DNA from: Hemerocallis citrina | Lineage: Eukaryota; Streptophyta; Magnoliopsida; Asparagales; Asphodelaceae | Length of the DNA stretch: 64,000 nucleotides | Reading direction: 5' to 3' | NCBI GenBank assembly: GCA_017893485.1 | Contig: CM030365.1 | Span: 48,915,712 to 48,979,711, forward strand | Part shown: positions 1 through 10,090 of the stretch, in pieces | Numbering within the stretch: the stretch's first letter is position 1 | Layout: each line of letters opens with the position of its first letter | Notes under the pieces: model-generated | The model's input: the letters and a program-made list of their open reading frames with translations, nothing else | What the model was told of the DNA's origin: nothing | Databases searched by the model: none | Program-made: the position numbers and the translations under genes

Positions 1-960
1 CGCCCCCCCGATTGGTATTATGCCGAATCTTTTTTGAAATTTTTAGAACCTTTTAAAACCGCAACTTTCAAATTTTTAAAATCATATGAATCTACTTCTA
101 GTAGCATTTTTATTTCAATAGTTATTATGATGCAAACTTTTAACGAAATGGTAAATGATGCTTTTGTTGGTGATATTGTCAAACCTGCATACACAATTTT
201 TGAAGTATTTTAATCCTCCTCCTATGTTGTATTGTGTTGTTATTATGGATCCTCGTATCAAATTAGAAGGTACAAAGAGTTTGATTGAAATATTTTTTGC
301 ATTACTTGGGGATGATGTAGAAAAAGAAATTGATTGCGCTTCTTTTTTAGTTAAATTTGAATCTACATTAAATAACTTGTATAATTATTAAGACAGATGT
401 TTTGCTTCTAGTAGTACAACTTCTGTAGTTAGTTCTTCTTCTGGTACTTCTAAAGATAAGGGTAAGAGTAAATTTGATGATAGAATATTTAATTTACTTG
501 CACAAATTCAATCCAAAAAACCTGGGACTAATCAACCAAATAAATTAAATTGGTATAACCAACAAGATTCTGAGTCTTCTACTTCTTCACTAGATATTTT
601 ACAATGGTGGAAAGAATATGAACACACATATTATTCTTAAATATATGGCTAAAGATCTACCAACTCCTCCTGTCTCTACAGTTGCTTCTGAAAGTGCATT
701 TTCTACAAGCAGCAGGGTTCTAAATGATTACAGGAATCGCTTGAAGCCCGATTCTTTAGAGATGCTCGTTTGCACTGAAGACTGGCTGAAGGCTGAAGAT
801 AGAACACAAGGAAAAGCATTATCTACGTCCACAAGTGGGAGCAACTCGCCGGAAGAAGAACAACAACAACAATAGCAACCATAATCAACAATTCAAGACC
901 AACAACAAGTCAACAGCAACAAATTGAAGGCCATCAAATTGAAGACAATTGTAAATAGAT
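1..960 (+). pseudogene. hAT transposase C-terminal half, decayed
   Basis: The reading frame shows the end of a plant hAT (Ac-like, BED-finger) transposase. Positions 155-391 encode a segment with the DPRIKLEG motif of the RNase-H-like region. Positions 540-610 encode a WWKEYE motif. Positions 640-800 encode the dimerisation domain, with PVSTVASESAFST and a trailing DWLKAE. The N-terminal half lies outside the window. The frame is broken by a stop at 389-391 and by a frameshift near 620-640, just before the dimerisation domain, so this copy cannot make a functional transposase. A glutamine-rich tail precedes the stop at 873-875. The family call is firm because the dimerisation motif is one of the most conserved in plant hAT proteins. 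Confidence 0.9.
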
Positions 961-1158
961 AAAAAATTGTATTAAATCTTTGCTTGTTATTTCAAATTAG
1001 AAAAACTGAAGTAAATTGAAATTGTATATAAGAAATATGTTAGTGTATAAAACAAATTTGTGAAATCTTCATTTCTTATTAGAAATTGTGAAACTTGTAT
1101 AACTTGAAATGATATGAATAATATTTCAATATTTTTTGGTAATTTCACTCTTTCAATC

Positions 1159-1214
1159 TTATTATTATTATTACGATTTTTAATGTTTATTATTATTATT
1201 ATTATTATTATTAT
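1159..1214. repeat. (ATT)n microsatellite
   Basis: Two short ATT runs, about 15 and 24 bp, separated by a few diverged bases, lie in the 3' flank of the hAT remnant. Confidence 0.9.
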
Positions 1215-1224
1215 AAAGTAAAAA

Positions 1225-1432
1225 AAAACCTATCTAAATGGGCCAACCCGCGACCCGACCCGGGTTGGATCCGAAAGGGTTCACGAGTTGGGTGGGTCGC
1301 CATTTCAGCTCTTCGACCAGGCCCGGTCCGGCCCGATTAAGCCTCCAACCCGACCCGAACCCGTCCAAGTCAACCTCCAACCCGGACGGGTCCGACCCGA
1401 CTCGGCCGACCCGAATGCCAACCCACAAGCCT
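1225..1432 (+). mobile_element. hAT 3' subterminal GC-rich repeats
   Basis: A sharp GC-rich island in AT-rich DNA is built from repeated CCCGACCCG and AACCCG words. It ends in CCGAATGCCAACCC. Plant hAT elements carry such GGGTCGG-type subterminal repeats and a terminal inverted repeat close to AGGGGTGGCATTCGG, of which this is a diverged reverse complement. It is probably the 3' end of the element whose transposase lies at 1-960. The small ORFs across this island are by-products of the repeat words. Confidence 0.6.
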
Positions 1433-1876
1433 TAAATTAAGCTGTGCCTTAGGCGTACCAACGAATTTAAAATTGCCATGTGTGATGTGTCAAGTTTCGG
1501 GTCGGACCGGGTTGAAATAAATAAAGAATTAACCTGCTCGACCCGACCCGTTTAACCTATACCCGTTCCAACCCAACCTGAACCCGACCCGCAACCCGCT
1601 AAATTCCAATGATCAGCTCGGCAGGGCTAGCTGGCTGCCTTCTTTTTTTTTGAATTTTGGTGGGTTTTCCACTATCTAGGGAAGAAAAAAAAAGATGCAG
1701 CTTAAGAGGACGAGGAAATCGTTGAAGGGTCCTTCACAGGAGTCTACTTCCACCAGTACTAAAACAGCTCGTCAAGCAAAGCGACCAATGGCGTCCAGGT
1801 CTTAAACTCTGCTATCTTCTTTCATTCTTCTTCACTAATTCACTATCTTCTCTATCTATCAACTCTCTCAACTCTC

Positions 1877-1904
1877 TACTACTACTACTACTACTACTAC
1901 TACT
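1877..1904. repeat. (CTA)n microsatellite
   Basis: About nine CTA triplets lie in the pyrimidine-rich leader-like part of the second hAT remnant. Confidence 0.9.
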
Positions 1905-2185
1905 CTCAATCTAGTGAAGGAAGAAACAACAAAAAAGTGAAGAAGCTCAATCTCCCTACTACTATCAACTCTCTCTACTACTATGAATCTAGTGAAGGAA
2001 GAACATAATTGATCAAGTAAAGAAGCACAATCTCAAATTCTCAAGTCTACTTAACTCTGTTTATTATTCTCAACTCTCTCAACTCTTGATTCGTGAAGTA
2101 CAGTATCAAAAAAAAATCATTATTATTTGTTAATTTGTAGATTGTTAATTTTTCTTTTAGTTCACTTTTTTTTGTTTTTTTCAAT

Positions 2186-2452
2186 ACATTACTACTCTCT
2201 CAACTCTCTCAACCCTCCTATCATGTTTTTTGTTTTTTCACATAAACTACTACTACACTACTTGTATAATGTATGCAATTTTATTTCCCGTTGATCTCTT
2301 ATTGTACATTTATTCACATAAACATTACTACTCTCTCAACTCTCTCAACCCTCCTATCATGTTTTTTTGTTTTTTCACATAAACTACTACTACACTACTT
2401 GTATAATGTATACAATTTTATTTCACTTTGATCTCTTATTGTACATTTATTC
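2186..2452. repeat. 136-bp tandem duplication
   Basis: Two adjacent copies (2186-2321 and 2322-2452) start with ACATTACTACTCTCTC and differ by only a few bases, including one extra T in a T-run. The high similarity suggests a fairly recent duplication inside the hAT remnant. Confidence 0.9.
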
Positions 2453-2689
2453 TCTTTTTTGGAGTATTTTTTTTAAAAAAGGGCTAGCCCAGACCGACCC
2501 GGCCCGGGTTAGACCCGAGCGGGTTCGTGGGTCGGTTTAGATTGCCTTTATGAAAATCCAACCCTGCCCACCAGGGCATACCCGTCAGGTTTGGGCCCGG
2601 ACCGGTCCACCCGGTCCGAATGCCACCCCTATATAAGAGAAACCTAAACCAAACTTTGAAGTTAAATATAACTAAAATAACTAAATTAA

Positions 2690-2775
2690 TTGAAAGTGTC
2701 GGTGTGGTCCACTAGTAAGCCTCTTCGTTGGTGAGCAATAGGTGGGGAGTTCGAATCCTCGAAGCACACTCAAAT
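2690..2775 (+). repeat. tRNA-derived SINE-like sequence
   Basis: An A-box-like stretch (GTGGTCCACTAGTAAG, from 2704) is followed about 35 bp later by a good B-box (AGTTCGAATCCTC). This is the arrangement of a tRNA-type RNA polymerase III promoter. It cannot fold as a complete tRNA, so a SINE head or old tRNA relic is more likely. No poly(A) tail or target-site duplication was recognised. Confidence 0.4.
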
Positions 2776-2780
2776 GCATT

Positions 2781-3732
2781 CAAAGAGTACACCGATTCAT
2801 TTTTAAATTTTTTAATGATTAAAATAATTGACAATGCATCCACAGTACATAACCTAAGTAGAATCAGAGGCCTACAATAGAGAAGTGAGAAGTTGTACTT
2901 CATTATTCTTACATTTTCCTTTTGTAAAAAGTTTCCTTATGGGCAAAAGAGGAAAAACTTTCTTTCTCAATTGTCTTTGTATTCAATTTTTCACTTGCAT
3001 GGATGGTCTTCCTGCTAGAATCACCACTCTTGGTGTGCCAGAAAGAGCATTATAGATGATAAGAGAAGCGGAAATGGGTGAGTGGTTAAGGTTTAATAAA
3101 GTGAGGTAGGCCGAGTTATCAAATTTCATTTCAATTCAGGAGCATTGACTATGTATCGGTCCATCCAAAACCTTATCATATGGAGTCCTGTAGAAGTAAA
3201 CTTCCACGAAGACCAAAAATAATGAGTTTGGAATCTTACCAAGTTGAATGTCCACAATTAAAAAAAAGCTAATTCAGCAGACCAATGAGACATTTGTTGT
3301 GTCAAGAAGTAACTAGACCCCGCAGCTAATTATGCTCTAATTGATAAAGATCAGCTCAAAACCAGATCACAATCAAAATAAGGCACTTGGGCATTTGCCT
3401 AATAAAGTGAACACTATGTACGTGTAATTGCTGTTAAGAATCTATGCTAATAGACACCCGTCGATCACCCATTTTCCACTTTCACAGCCTCCCAAAAGTA
3501 AACACACTACTCAGTTAAAATAAGCTACTTACAATCAGCAAAGACATGCAATGCAAGCTACTTATAATCCTGGGTTTACGATCTCAATAATGCAGCATAC
3601 ATTAATAAAAACACACATACATAGAGCCAACAAAGGGGACTATTATAAGCAGACAATTAAAAATATTTTAATTAAACTAATCACCCAAAATAAAACACGG
3701 CTAAGTTACTTACCAGCAAGAAAAAAAAATGT
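2781..3732. other. Intergenic DNA and TCP 3' flank
   Basis: AT-rich DNA without a convincing coding region. The last few hundred bases before 3733 must include the 3' untranslated region of the TCP gene, which is transcribed leftward; its poly(A) site cannot be placed. ORFs at 3551-3910 and 3681-3881 are chance or antisense frames of the TCP gene end. Confidence 0.6.
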
Positions 3733-5073
3733 TCAGCTCTTCCCTTTCCCCTTGAGCTCAAGATGCTTGTACCCATCACACAGCTGCAAATGCCCATCGA
3801 ACCCGGCCGAGTACGGGTTCTCAGAAGGAGAAGAAGCTGGCGCAGCAGCAGCCCCGAAGAAGAAAGGCACATTAGACCCATCTAACGAGGCAGAGAGCCT
3901 CTGTGCTTGAACTTGGTGGTGGTGGTGATGAGATGGTAACTGATGGTGGTGGTGGTGGTGGTGGTGGTGGTGATGAGATGGTGAATTGGACTGAAGGGTC
4001 CCCCTATGGAAACCAGCAAGACCTGAAGAGATCGAGAAGTTAAGATCGGTCGCAGCTACCGGAAAGAAGTGGTCCTGCAAGAATGCAAACTGCTGCTGCA
4101 TCTCCACTCCTGTCGGGTTGTTGCTGTTCTCGGCTGCATTGTTGAATGGCACCATCGCAATGGGAGAGTTGTTGTTGCTGTTTACGAAGTGGGTTTGTTG
4201 TTGGGAGTTAAATCCAGATGGGATTTGGTGATGATGGGTTGTTGTTGCTTTCTGTTGTTGCTGATGCTGGCCGAAAAGACTCGATTGAGTACTGAAGTAA
4301 TCAGCAGTGTCGTGAACCTGTTGCTGCTTCTGAATGAAATTGGTACTGGAACTAGCATTGTTGCTGCCACTAGCACCGGTGAGAAGTTTAGTAAAGGAAC
4401 CCTGCGAGTTCAAACTCGCAGCATCGACATTATTCTGAAAATGGGAAACTGCAAGATGCAAATCATTACGATCTTTCTCCTTATCCTTGGCCCTCTCCCT
4501 TGCCCGCTCTCTCGCCTTCACACGATTCTCACACCGCGACAGCGACAGAACCGACCCCTTGCTCGTCTCGGAAGCACTACTATGCTGCTGAAGCTGATCC
4601 ATCCCCGAATCACTCGGTATCGCCTTCTCCATATTAATCTCAGGAAAAGTAGATTCCAAAGAGGGCAGCTTCGCAATCGCAGGTTCTGCAGCCTTGATCA
4701 ACCACTCAATCGCCTTGCTCGGCTGGTCATACCCCAGCCGATCCTGAAGATCATAGAACTGAATCGCAGTCGAAACAGACAGCCTTACACGCCTGTCTCT
4801 CAACCCTTTCGAAGTGTAAACCTTACTGTGCCGATCCTTGCCTCCAGAAGCACGGGACACCCGGAAGATTCTAGAAGACGGATGTTGCCATGGCCGCATC
4901 CGAGTGTCAGCAATAGCAGTAATGCCGACGATGTTGTTGTTGACCTCTCCTTTCGCCTCTGCGTCGTCTTCCTCCTCATCTTGGTGGTTCACTTTGCCGT
5001 TGCTAGTAGCACGGGCTCGCTTGTAGGAAGTGCGGTTCTGTTGTTGATGGTGGCTGCTGTCTTCAATCTCCAT
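3733..5073 (-). CDS. TCP2-like: CIN-class TCP transcription factor (TCP2/TCP24-like)
   Basis: A plant-specific nuclear DNA-binding protein of 446 residues. The TCP domain lies at about 77-137: a basic region beginning [19 protein letters not shown], then helix-loop-helix with [19 protein letters not shown]. An arginine-rich R domain follows at 183-200 ([17 protein letters not shown]). Together with the miR319 site this marks the CIN branch, known to restrain cell division and promote leaf maturation. The C-terminal half is low complexity, with an 11-histidine run (about 367-377), a second 5-histidine run and several glutamine and asparagine runs. The first in-frame ATG is at 5073; the frame stays open upstream but has no other ATG (the codon at 5091 is TTG). 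No intron interrupts the coding region, as usual for CIN TCP genes. It is the only intact host gene seen here. Confidence 0.95.
   Translation of the reverse strand: MEIEDSSHHQQQNRTSYKRARATSNGKVNHQDEEEDDAEAKGEVNNNIVGITAIADTRMRPWQHPSSRIFRVSRASGGKDRHSKVYTSKGLRDRRVRLSVSTAIQFYDLQDRLGYDQPSKAIEWLIKAAEPAIAKLPSLESTFPEINMEKAIPSDSGMDQLQQHSSASETSKGSVLSLSRCENRVKARERARERAKDKEKDRNDLHLAVSHFQNNVDAASLNSQGSFTKLLTGASGSNNASSSTNFIQKQQQVHDTADYFSTQSSLFGQHQQQQKATTTHHHQIPSGFNSQQQTHFVNSNNNSPIAMVPFNNAAENSNNPTGVEMQQQFAFLQDHFFPVAATDLNFSISSGLAGFHRGTLQSNSPSHHHHHHHHHHHQLPSHHHHHQVQAQRLSASLDGSNVPFFFGAAAAPASSPSENPYSAGFDGHLQLCDGYKHLELKGKGKS
3986..4006 (-). promoter_or_regulatory. miR319 target site in the TCP coding region
   Basis: Read on the plus strand the site begins TTGGACTGAAGGG, identical to the first 13 bases of miR319, so the mRNA pairs perfectly with the microRNA 5' part including the seed and the cleavage position. 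The remaining bases contain the mismatches usual for natural TCP targets. In the protein this stretch encodes RGTLQSN, the form found in TCP2/TCP24-type proteins. Post-transcriptional repression by miR319 is expected. Confidence 0.92.
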
Positions 5074-5470
5074 CCCGCTTTCATACCGCAACGGAACAAC
5101 TCTAGAATGATTTTGTTGTTTCCTACAAGTTTCTTCTCCAAATCTTTTGACTTTAAATAAATTAATTAATTAATATTTGCTTTTTTCTGCAAAGAAAGAA
5201 AGCAAAAAAAGAGAGCGAGGGATTCAGAAAGGCGGTGTGTTTGCAGTGCAGACTGTAATGTTACAGCAGCCAGCATTGATGACCTGCTGCTGATAGAGAA
5301 AGAAAGAGATAAGGAAGAAGTAAACAGTAAAAAGTAGACTTCTTTCAACGCTCTACGGTGTCAGTTACTACCAGCCGCCTTAATTAATTAAACTTACTTT
5401 TTATTTTTATTTTTATTAGCTGTATTCCTCTTCTTCCTTGTCCGCTGCTAATACTGCGAACTGTCAGCAA

Positions 5471-5563
5471 CTGCAAACAAGAGCAGCATCAGAAAAGATC
5501 TAATTAGACCTCGATTTCTGAAGCAACTTTTGCATCAAAAACACAATGAATTTTTAAACTCAC
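5471..5563 (-). other. Predicted intron in the TCP 5' leader
   Basis: On the minus strand a strong donor CTCG|GTGAGTTT is followed 93 bp later by an acceptor with a pyrimidine tract, CTCTTGTTTGCAG. Removal leaves a leader of a few hundred bases before the ATG. This is inference from splice consensus only. Confidence 0.5.
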
Positions 5564-5900
5564 CGAGTACCAGATCTAGGTTCTGTAGCTCCGGATCTGA
5601 GCTTTGAAGTTGCATTCAAGTAAGATCGGGATCAGAAATGCTGGAACCGAGCTGGGTTGGGAGAGTAGACGAGCTCGACCGACCGACCGATCTTGATTGG
5701 AACAAGATGTGTGTGCGTGTGTGAGAGGGGGGGCGGGGGGAGGGGTTAGGGTTTTGTGAGAGGAGAGAGAGAGAGATGGATGAATAGGAGTAGAAAGAGA
5801 TTGATTTATTGATTTATTTATTTAATTTTTTTTTTTTTTAAGGGGGTGGAGGGGGGCTTTAAATAAATTGGATTAGATTAACGAAATTTAGCTTAAAAAG
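5564..5900 (-). promoter_or_regulatory. TCP leader start and promoter region
   Basis: For a gene read leftward this is the upstream end. It contains a GA-rich stretch near 5760-5775, a telo-box (AAACCCTAA on the minus strand, about 5746-5755), common in leaders of genes active in dividing tissue, and a TATA-like sequence, read as AATTTATTTAAAG on the minus strand, at about 5857-5869. The transcription start is probably between 5750 and 5830. T-rich and GT-rich runs flank it. Confidence 0.45.
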
Positions 5901-5992
5901 TAATAAAAGAGGAGCTCGGAATTCAATGCTCTAGGCGTTCCCATTCGAGCAATCGCCGAGCTTATCGGCAAAGAACAGGCACAGCGTCGTCT

Positions 5993-7122
5993 GCAGCAAT
6001 TCCCAAACTGACCACTTTTTCGAAAGTTTTTTCCAAACTGACCTACTTTTTTTAAAAAAATTCAAAACGACTCACTTTTTATCTCAGACAGCGAGTTTAG
6101 TCAAAATAAACTCGCTATCTGTGATAGCGAGTGTTGGTTTTAGATTTTTTGGTTACTTCCTTAGATAAGACTCGCTGTCTCAAACAACGAGCTTGTTTTA
6201 GCCAGACTCGCTGTTTGAGATAACGAGTGTTGATTGGAGTTTTTAACTTTCTCAACTCAGACTCGTCGAGAACTACGAGAATTCGCAACGACATGGATAT
6301 AAGGGATAGGTCTAGTACAGGTACGGGAATGAAATGTTCGAAATGTGGGTTGCATAGACACAATATGCAGCGATGTAGTGCTAGAGGATCTCAAAACAGT
6401 TCAACCATGTAAAATTCCAATGTGTTTGTATGTGTTGTCTTTGTTTTGTGGACTTTATAGTAGTTTGTATTTATTTTATTATGTGATGTGGACTTTCTAG
6501 TAGTTTGTATGTGTTTTATTTTGAACTATGATAATTCTCATTTGTTTCAACATTATTTTGAATATCTAAGAAAGCGATGTAGTTTGAACCACAATTGTTT
6601 TCTGAGATAGCGAGTTTAGGCCAAATATTTCCAAGACAAAACTACAGTTGCAATCTGACCTTTACATTCATATAAACACAACATACAATTCAAACCATCA
6701 CCAATTCAAAGACAATCAACTCCATCACCAATTCCACCGCACTCCTTTTCGCAAAATCACAAATTCACGATTATCAAAGATCGAATTTAGGGGCTAGGGT
6801 TTATGGGTTATCGAAGAGGGAGAGTTGAGAGAGAGAGATAGAGGGAGAAAAGAAACAGTGAGTCTGGAGTTTAAGAAAGCCTCAATCGACACCCGCTGTT
6901 TTAAAAAGCGAGTTTGGTTAAAACAAGCTCGCTGTTTGAGACAACGAGTCTTGGCGAAAGAAGAAATCAAAGAAACCCAAAACCAACACTCGCTATCCCA
7001 GATAGCGAGTTGTTTTTTACTATACTCGCTATCTCAGGTAGTGAGTCGATTTGGAAATTTTTTTAAAAAGTAGATCAGTTTGGGGAAAAATTTCAAAAAG
7101 TGGGTCAGTTTGGGAAAAATTC
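5993..7122 (+). mobile_element. Deleted MULE (Mutator-like) element
   Basis: The element is bounded by an exact 9-bp duplication, GCGTCGTCT, at 5984-5992 and 7123-7131, the length typical of Mutator-like elements. The ends are long inverted repeats that share TTCCCAAACTGACC, then T-rich spacing, then a second AAACTGA block. The subterminal parts repeat the motif CTCGCTATCT and its complement AGATAGCGAG many times. The empty site is preserved in the second copy of the host duplication, which confirms the boundaries. Only a transposase tail is left (see 6227-6412), so the copy is non-autonomous. Confidence 0.88.
6227..6412 (+). pseudogene. MULE transposase C-terminal zinc knuckle
   Basis: A short frame contains CSKCGLHRHNMQRC, a CX2CX4HX4C zinc knuckle (codons at about 6335-6376), followed by a serine-rich tail and a stop. 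MULE transposases end in exactly such a knuckle. No catalytic DDE core or SWIM finger is present, so this is the stump of an internally deleted transposase gene. The first codons run into the element's repeat region and are probably not original coding sequence. Confidence 0.65.
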
Positions 7123-7913
7123 GCGTCGTCTCTGCTTTGTATAGTGGAGTTGCTACCTTAACTACTCCTGGCTTTCTTGGTTATTTACGGAAATGCCAGC
7201 TTAGGTTTTTGCTTTGCTGGATGTTTTTAGTTGTGTGGTGATGTGGGATTTGTTCTCACACACTCACTAATCCTTCAACCTTCTAATCATGGTAGGAAAT
7301 GTTTGAACAAATCCAATATTAGTTAATACGATTTGTTACAGATATATATGGAAATAATAATAGAAAACCGAAATAATAATAACACTTGATAAGTTAAACA
7401 TTTTGCATTCTAATGTTACTTTCTAATGAGGGTAAAAACCACAGTTGATCGATACCGCACGATTCTTGCACGAATCTCGAGAGTCCTATAGTCAGGAAAG
7501 CAATCTCACATCAACTATAGGCATGGGAGCTTATCGGGAAAGGACAAACACAGCGCCGTCTTTGCTTTGTATAGTGGAGTTGCTACCCTAACTATCCCTG
7601 ACTTTCTTGGTTATTTACAGAAATGCCAGTTTAGGTTTTCACTTTTTGCTTTTTGCTTTTTTCTTTTTGTTTTTTGCTTTGCTGGATATTTTTAGTTGTG
7701 TGGTGATGTGGGATTTGTTGTCTCACACACTCAATAAAGCTTCAACCTTCTAATAATGGTAGGAAATGTTTGAACAAATCCAAGATTAGTTAATACGATT
7801 TGTTACAAATATATATGGAAATAATAATAGAAATAATAAAAAGGCACATCTCCATAACCGAAATAATAATAATAATTGATAAATTAAACATTTTGCTTAC
7901 TAATGTTACTTTC

Positions 7914-8372
7914 TAATGAGGGTAAAAACCACAGTCAATCGACGTCGCACGATTCTTGCACGAATCTCGAGAATCCTGAGGTCAGGAAAGCAATCTCACA
8001 GCAACTACAGGCCTGGGATCAGCTCACGAGCCATCGATGGGCCCACTACTATGGATCAGCTCACTAGGAAAAGGTTGACCAGTCATTTATGGTTAGTGAT
8101 TAAATTCCCTAAAATCATAGGATTAATTATCTAATCAAATTCCTTAATCCGCGAGATTTGATTAGACACCTGGGAAATATTTCCTCCACTGATTCTCCAT
8201 TGGTCTATAATTACAGGCCCCCTTCATCTTTTACCAGGCAATCAACCTTTTTGCCACTAAACTCTAATTTACATCTCTGGTTGCTGACTTGATCGTCGGA
8301 GGGACTGTCACCGAAAAAACTCTCGGTGTTTAGGCTTTTTGCAGGTTTTCGGTGTCCAACAACCAACGCAAC
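7914..8372 (+). repeat. 5' LTR of Tat copy 1, partial
   Basis: It aligns without gaps to the 3' LTR from its first base (TAATGAGGG versus TGATGTGGG, so the terminal TG has mutated). It retains a decayed TATA region near 8206 and the conserved Tat LTR block TGACTTGATCGTCGGAGGG. It is cut in U5 by the next element at 8373, and its last ~170 bp and the primer binding site are lost. Confidence 0.85.
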
Positions 8373-8916
8373 TGTAATACCCTAAACTTTCATTTTAATA
8401 AAAATGTTGATTTTCACGTGTTGTGCACGTACAAAATTTCGTATGTATATTTATTTTCTTTTTATAAAAATTTCATTTTGTAGTATGAACTATTATTTCT
8501 TTCTTTTCCTCTTTTTTCTAAAAATCTTATTTTGTAAAGCCTAAAACATTGTTTTCTTACTTTGAGCCAACTTTAATAATTTATTATTTTATTATTTGGC
8601 CCACAAGTCTAAGCCCACTATTTGTGAAGCCCACAAATTTAATTAATCATTTAAATTGTCACACTTGTCATGTAGACACAATTTGTGAACAATTGATTAA
8701 TTAAAATTGTACAAATTTCAAATAGGGAGATACTAGAGGGCACACACATGCACGTAGTGTGCATTGCACACCTAAGAGGCTGGGTGTATGCTTAAGGAGA
8801 AGGTGGGAGAGTGTGTATGTGTGCATGGGTGGTTGCTGCAACTTCCCCTCCTATCCTAGCCATCCATCTTTAACCATCTAGTGAAATCTTATCCCTCCAA
8901 TCCATCCTAGAACTAG

Positions 8917-8925
8917 TATAAATAC
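8917..8925 (+). promoter_or_regulatory. TATA box of the 8373 LTR
   Basis: TATAAATAC lies about 545 bp into the LTR, followed by a C-rich stretch. It is the likely U3/R boundary promoter; a splice-donor-like AG|GTGGGTGTTT follows at 9191. Confidence 0.7.
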
Positions 8926-9842
8926 CCCCTACCTTCATGTATTCTACACACAAAAAAAATTATTGAAAGAAAGAAATTATATAGGAGAGAAATATATAAG
9001 GGAGTATATAGTTTGAGTGTGAGTTGTGTCCCAAGCTAGAGGCCGGCCCCATCCCCACACTAGGAAGCTTTCGATTTTTTTGCACAAGGAGCAAGAAGGA
9101 GGGCTTTTGCAACACAATTTAGGAGGAAAAGGCTACTCTCTCACATTCTAGGAGACTCTAGGAGCTTTTATTTGGTTTTTCTCCAAAGAGGTGGGTGTTT
9201 CTCATTGCTTCTAATATTAGAAATCGTGCTAGGTATGTTTTAATGAAATTATAGGAATTAACTAGTGAGAAATTGGAACCATGCTTGTTTAATTAAAGTA
9301 GAGTGGTAATATTAGAAATAAATTGATGGAGTGATTACTAAGGGATAATTGTTAATTTATGTATTAGAATTCTCCATTTTGTATGTGCCACATGAATGTT
9401 AGAATAAATGAAAGAGATTGTATTTGCAAATAAATGATTGAATGCATCATGTGTAAATTAGTTGATAAAAATAGAATTTTTATTCTTTAGAAAAGATGAT
9501 CATTGTGTTCTAAAATATGGTAGATTGACAATAAGAAAGAGAACAATAACGTAGTGATTTTTGTGGAAACCTAACTTTAATCATGAAAAGTTGTGCTATG
9601 GTTTTCAAATGTCGAAATTATGGACATAGAATACAAACTAGGGCTAAAATACATGTTTTAAAGAGCTAAAAATGCTTATAAAAATACTGGTTGCTGTAGA
9701 TTTATGTGTATTTTAATTCTGGAAAAAGTTATTTTCAAAAGAGAAGAAAAAGAGACAAATTTGTTTTGAGAATTCATGAATTGTAGATATGAACAGAGAA
9801 TCAACTCAAAACCCAATTAATTTACCTTCAAATCGATATGGC

Positions 9843-10090
9843 CACTTAGACCATTTGGTCGGTAGAGTCTTCATTTGCTATAGTAGTGGGGGGGCTAGTC
9901 AGGGGTCTCGGGTTCGATACTGAGGCTTTTCGTTTTATTTTTATTTTTTTTGTTAAAAATCCGATTGCCGAGAGTCGATACTTAGGGATTATAACCCCTA
10001 GTTATATCGCCTTGGGGATTTGGTGCAGTGGTCTTGTGCGCTGTCTATTGGGCCGCTGGTTGTGGGTTCGAATCCGGTTGGGGGTTTGGA
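9843..10090 (+). repeat. Two tRNA-like modules inside the LTR
   Basis: Two stretches each carry an A-box-like segment and a B-box: GGTCGGTAGAG with CGGGTTCGATACT, then GGTGCAGTGGTC with GGGTTCGAATCC. They look like a tandem pair of tRNA relics or a dimeric SINE head. A pair in the same order occurs in the long LTR at 41579-55644 (around 43040-43260, reverse strand). Confidence 0.45.

Larger units (their letters stand above)
1441..2629 (+). mobile_element. Second hAT remnant, non-autonomous
   Basis: The right end, about 2480-2629, is GC-rich with GACCCGGCCCGGG-type words and finishes in GGTCCGAATGCCACCCCTA, the reverse complement of the classic plant hAT terminus. The left part, 1480-1615, has the same words in both orientations. 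Between them an ATG at 1695 opens a 36-codon basic peptide that ends at 1805, possibly the first exon of a transposase. The rest is pyrimidine-rich, leader-like sequence. No transposase domain remains. The left terminus and a target-site duplication were not found, so the left boundary is approximate. Confidence 0.5.
5958..8013. repeat. Tandem segmental duplication of host DNA plus LTR start
   Basis: Copy 1 (5958-7526) and copy 2 (7527-8013) both start with GAGCTTATCGG, share about 390 bp of host sequence (CTGCTTTGTATAGTGGAG onward) and both end with the first ~100 bp of the Tat copy 1 LTR (7424-7526 and 7914-8013). Copy 1 is longer only because it carries the MULE at 5993-7122. Because LTR sequence is in both copies, the duplication came after the Tat insertion; the MULE came later still, or into copy 1 only. 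Confidence 0.8.

Noticed and set aside
1234..1435. Complementary ORFs in the GC-rich island
   Set aside because: Product of CCCGACCCG subterminal repeats of a hAT element.
4069..5160. 363-codon plus-strand ORF opposite the TCP gene
   Set aside because: A shadow of the low-complexity, GC-biased TCP coding strand; it has no recognisable domain.
5900..5990. Possible 5' exon of another gene (CGAGCAATCGCCGAGC region)
   Set aside because: No extended open frame, and the segment is part of the duplicated host DNA without codon bias.
10018..10090. Functional tRNA gene
   Set aside because: A- and B-box-like words are present but I could not form a complete cloverleaf with paired acceptor and anticodon stems.
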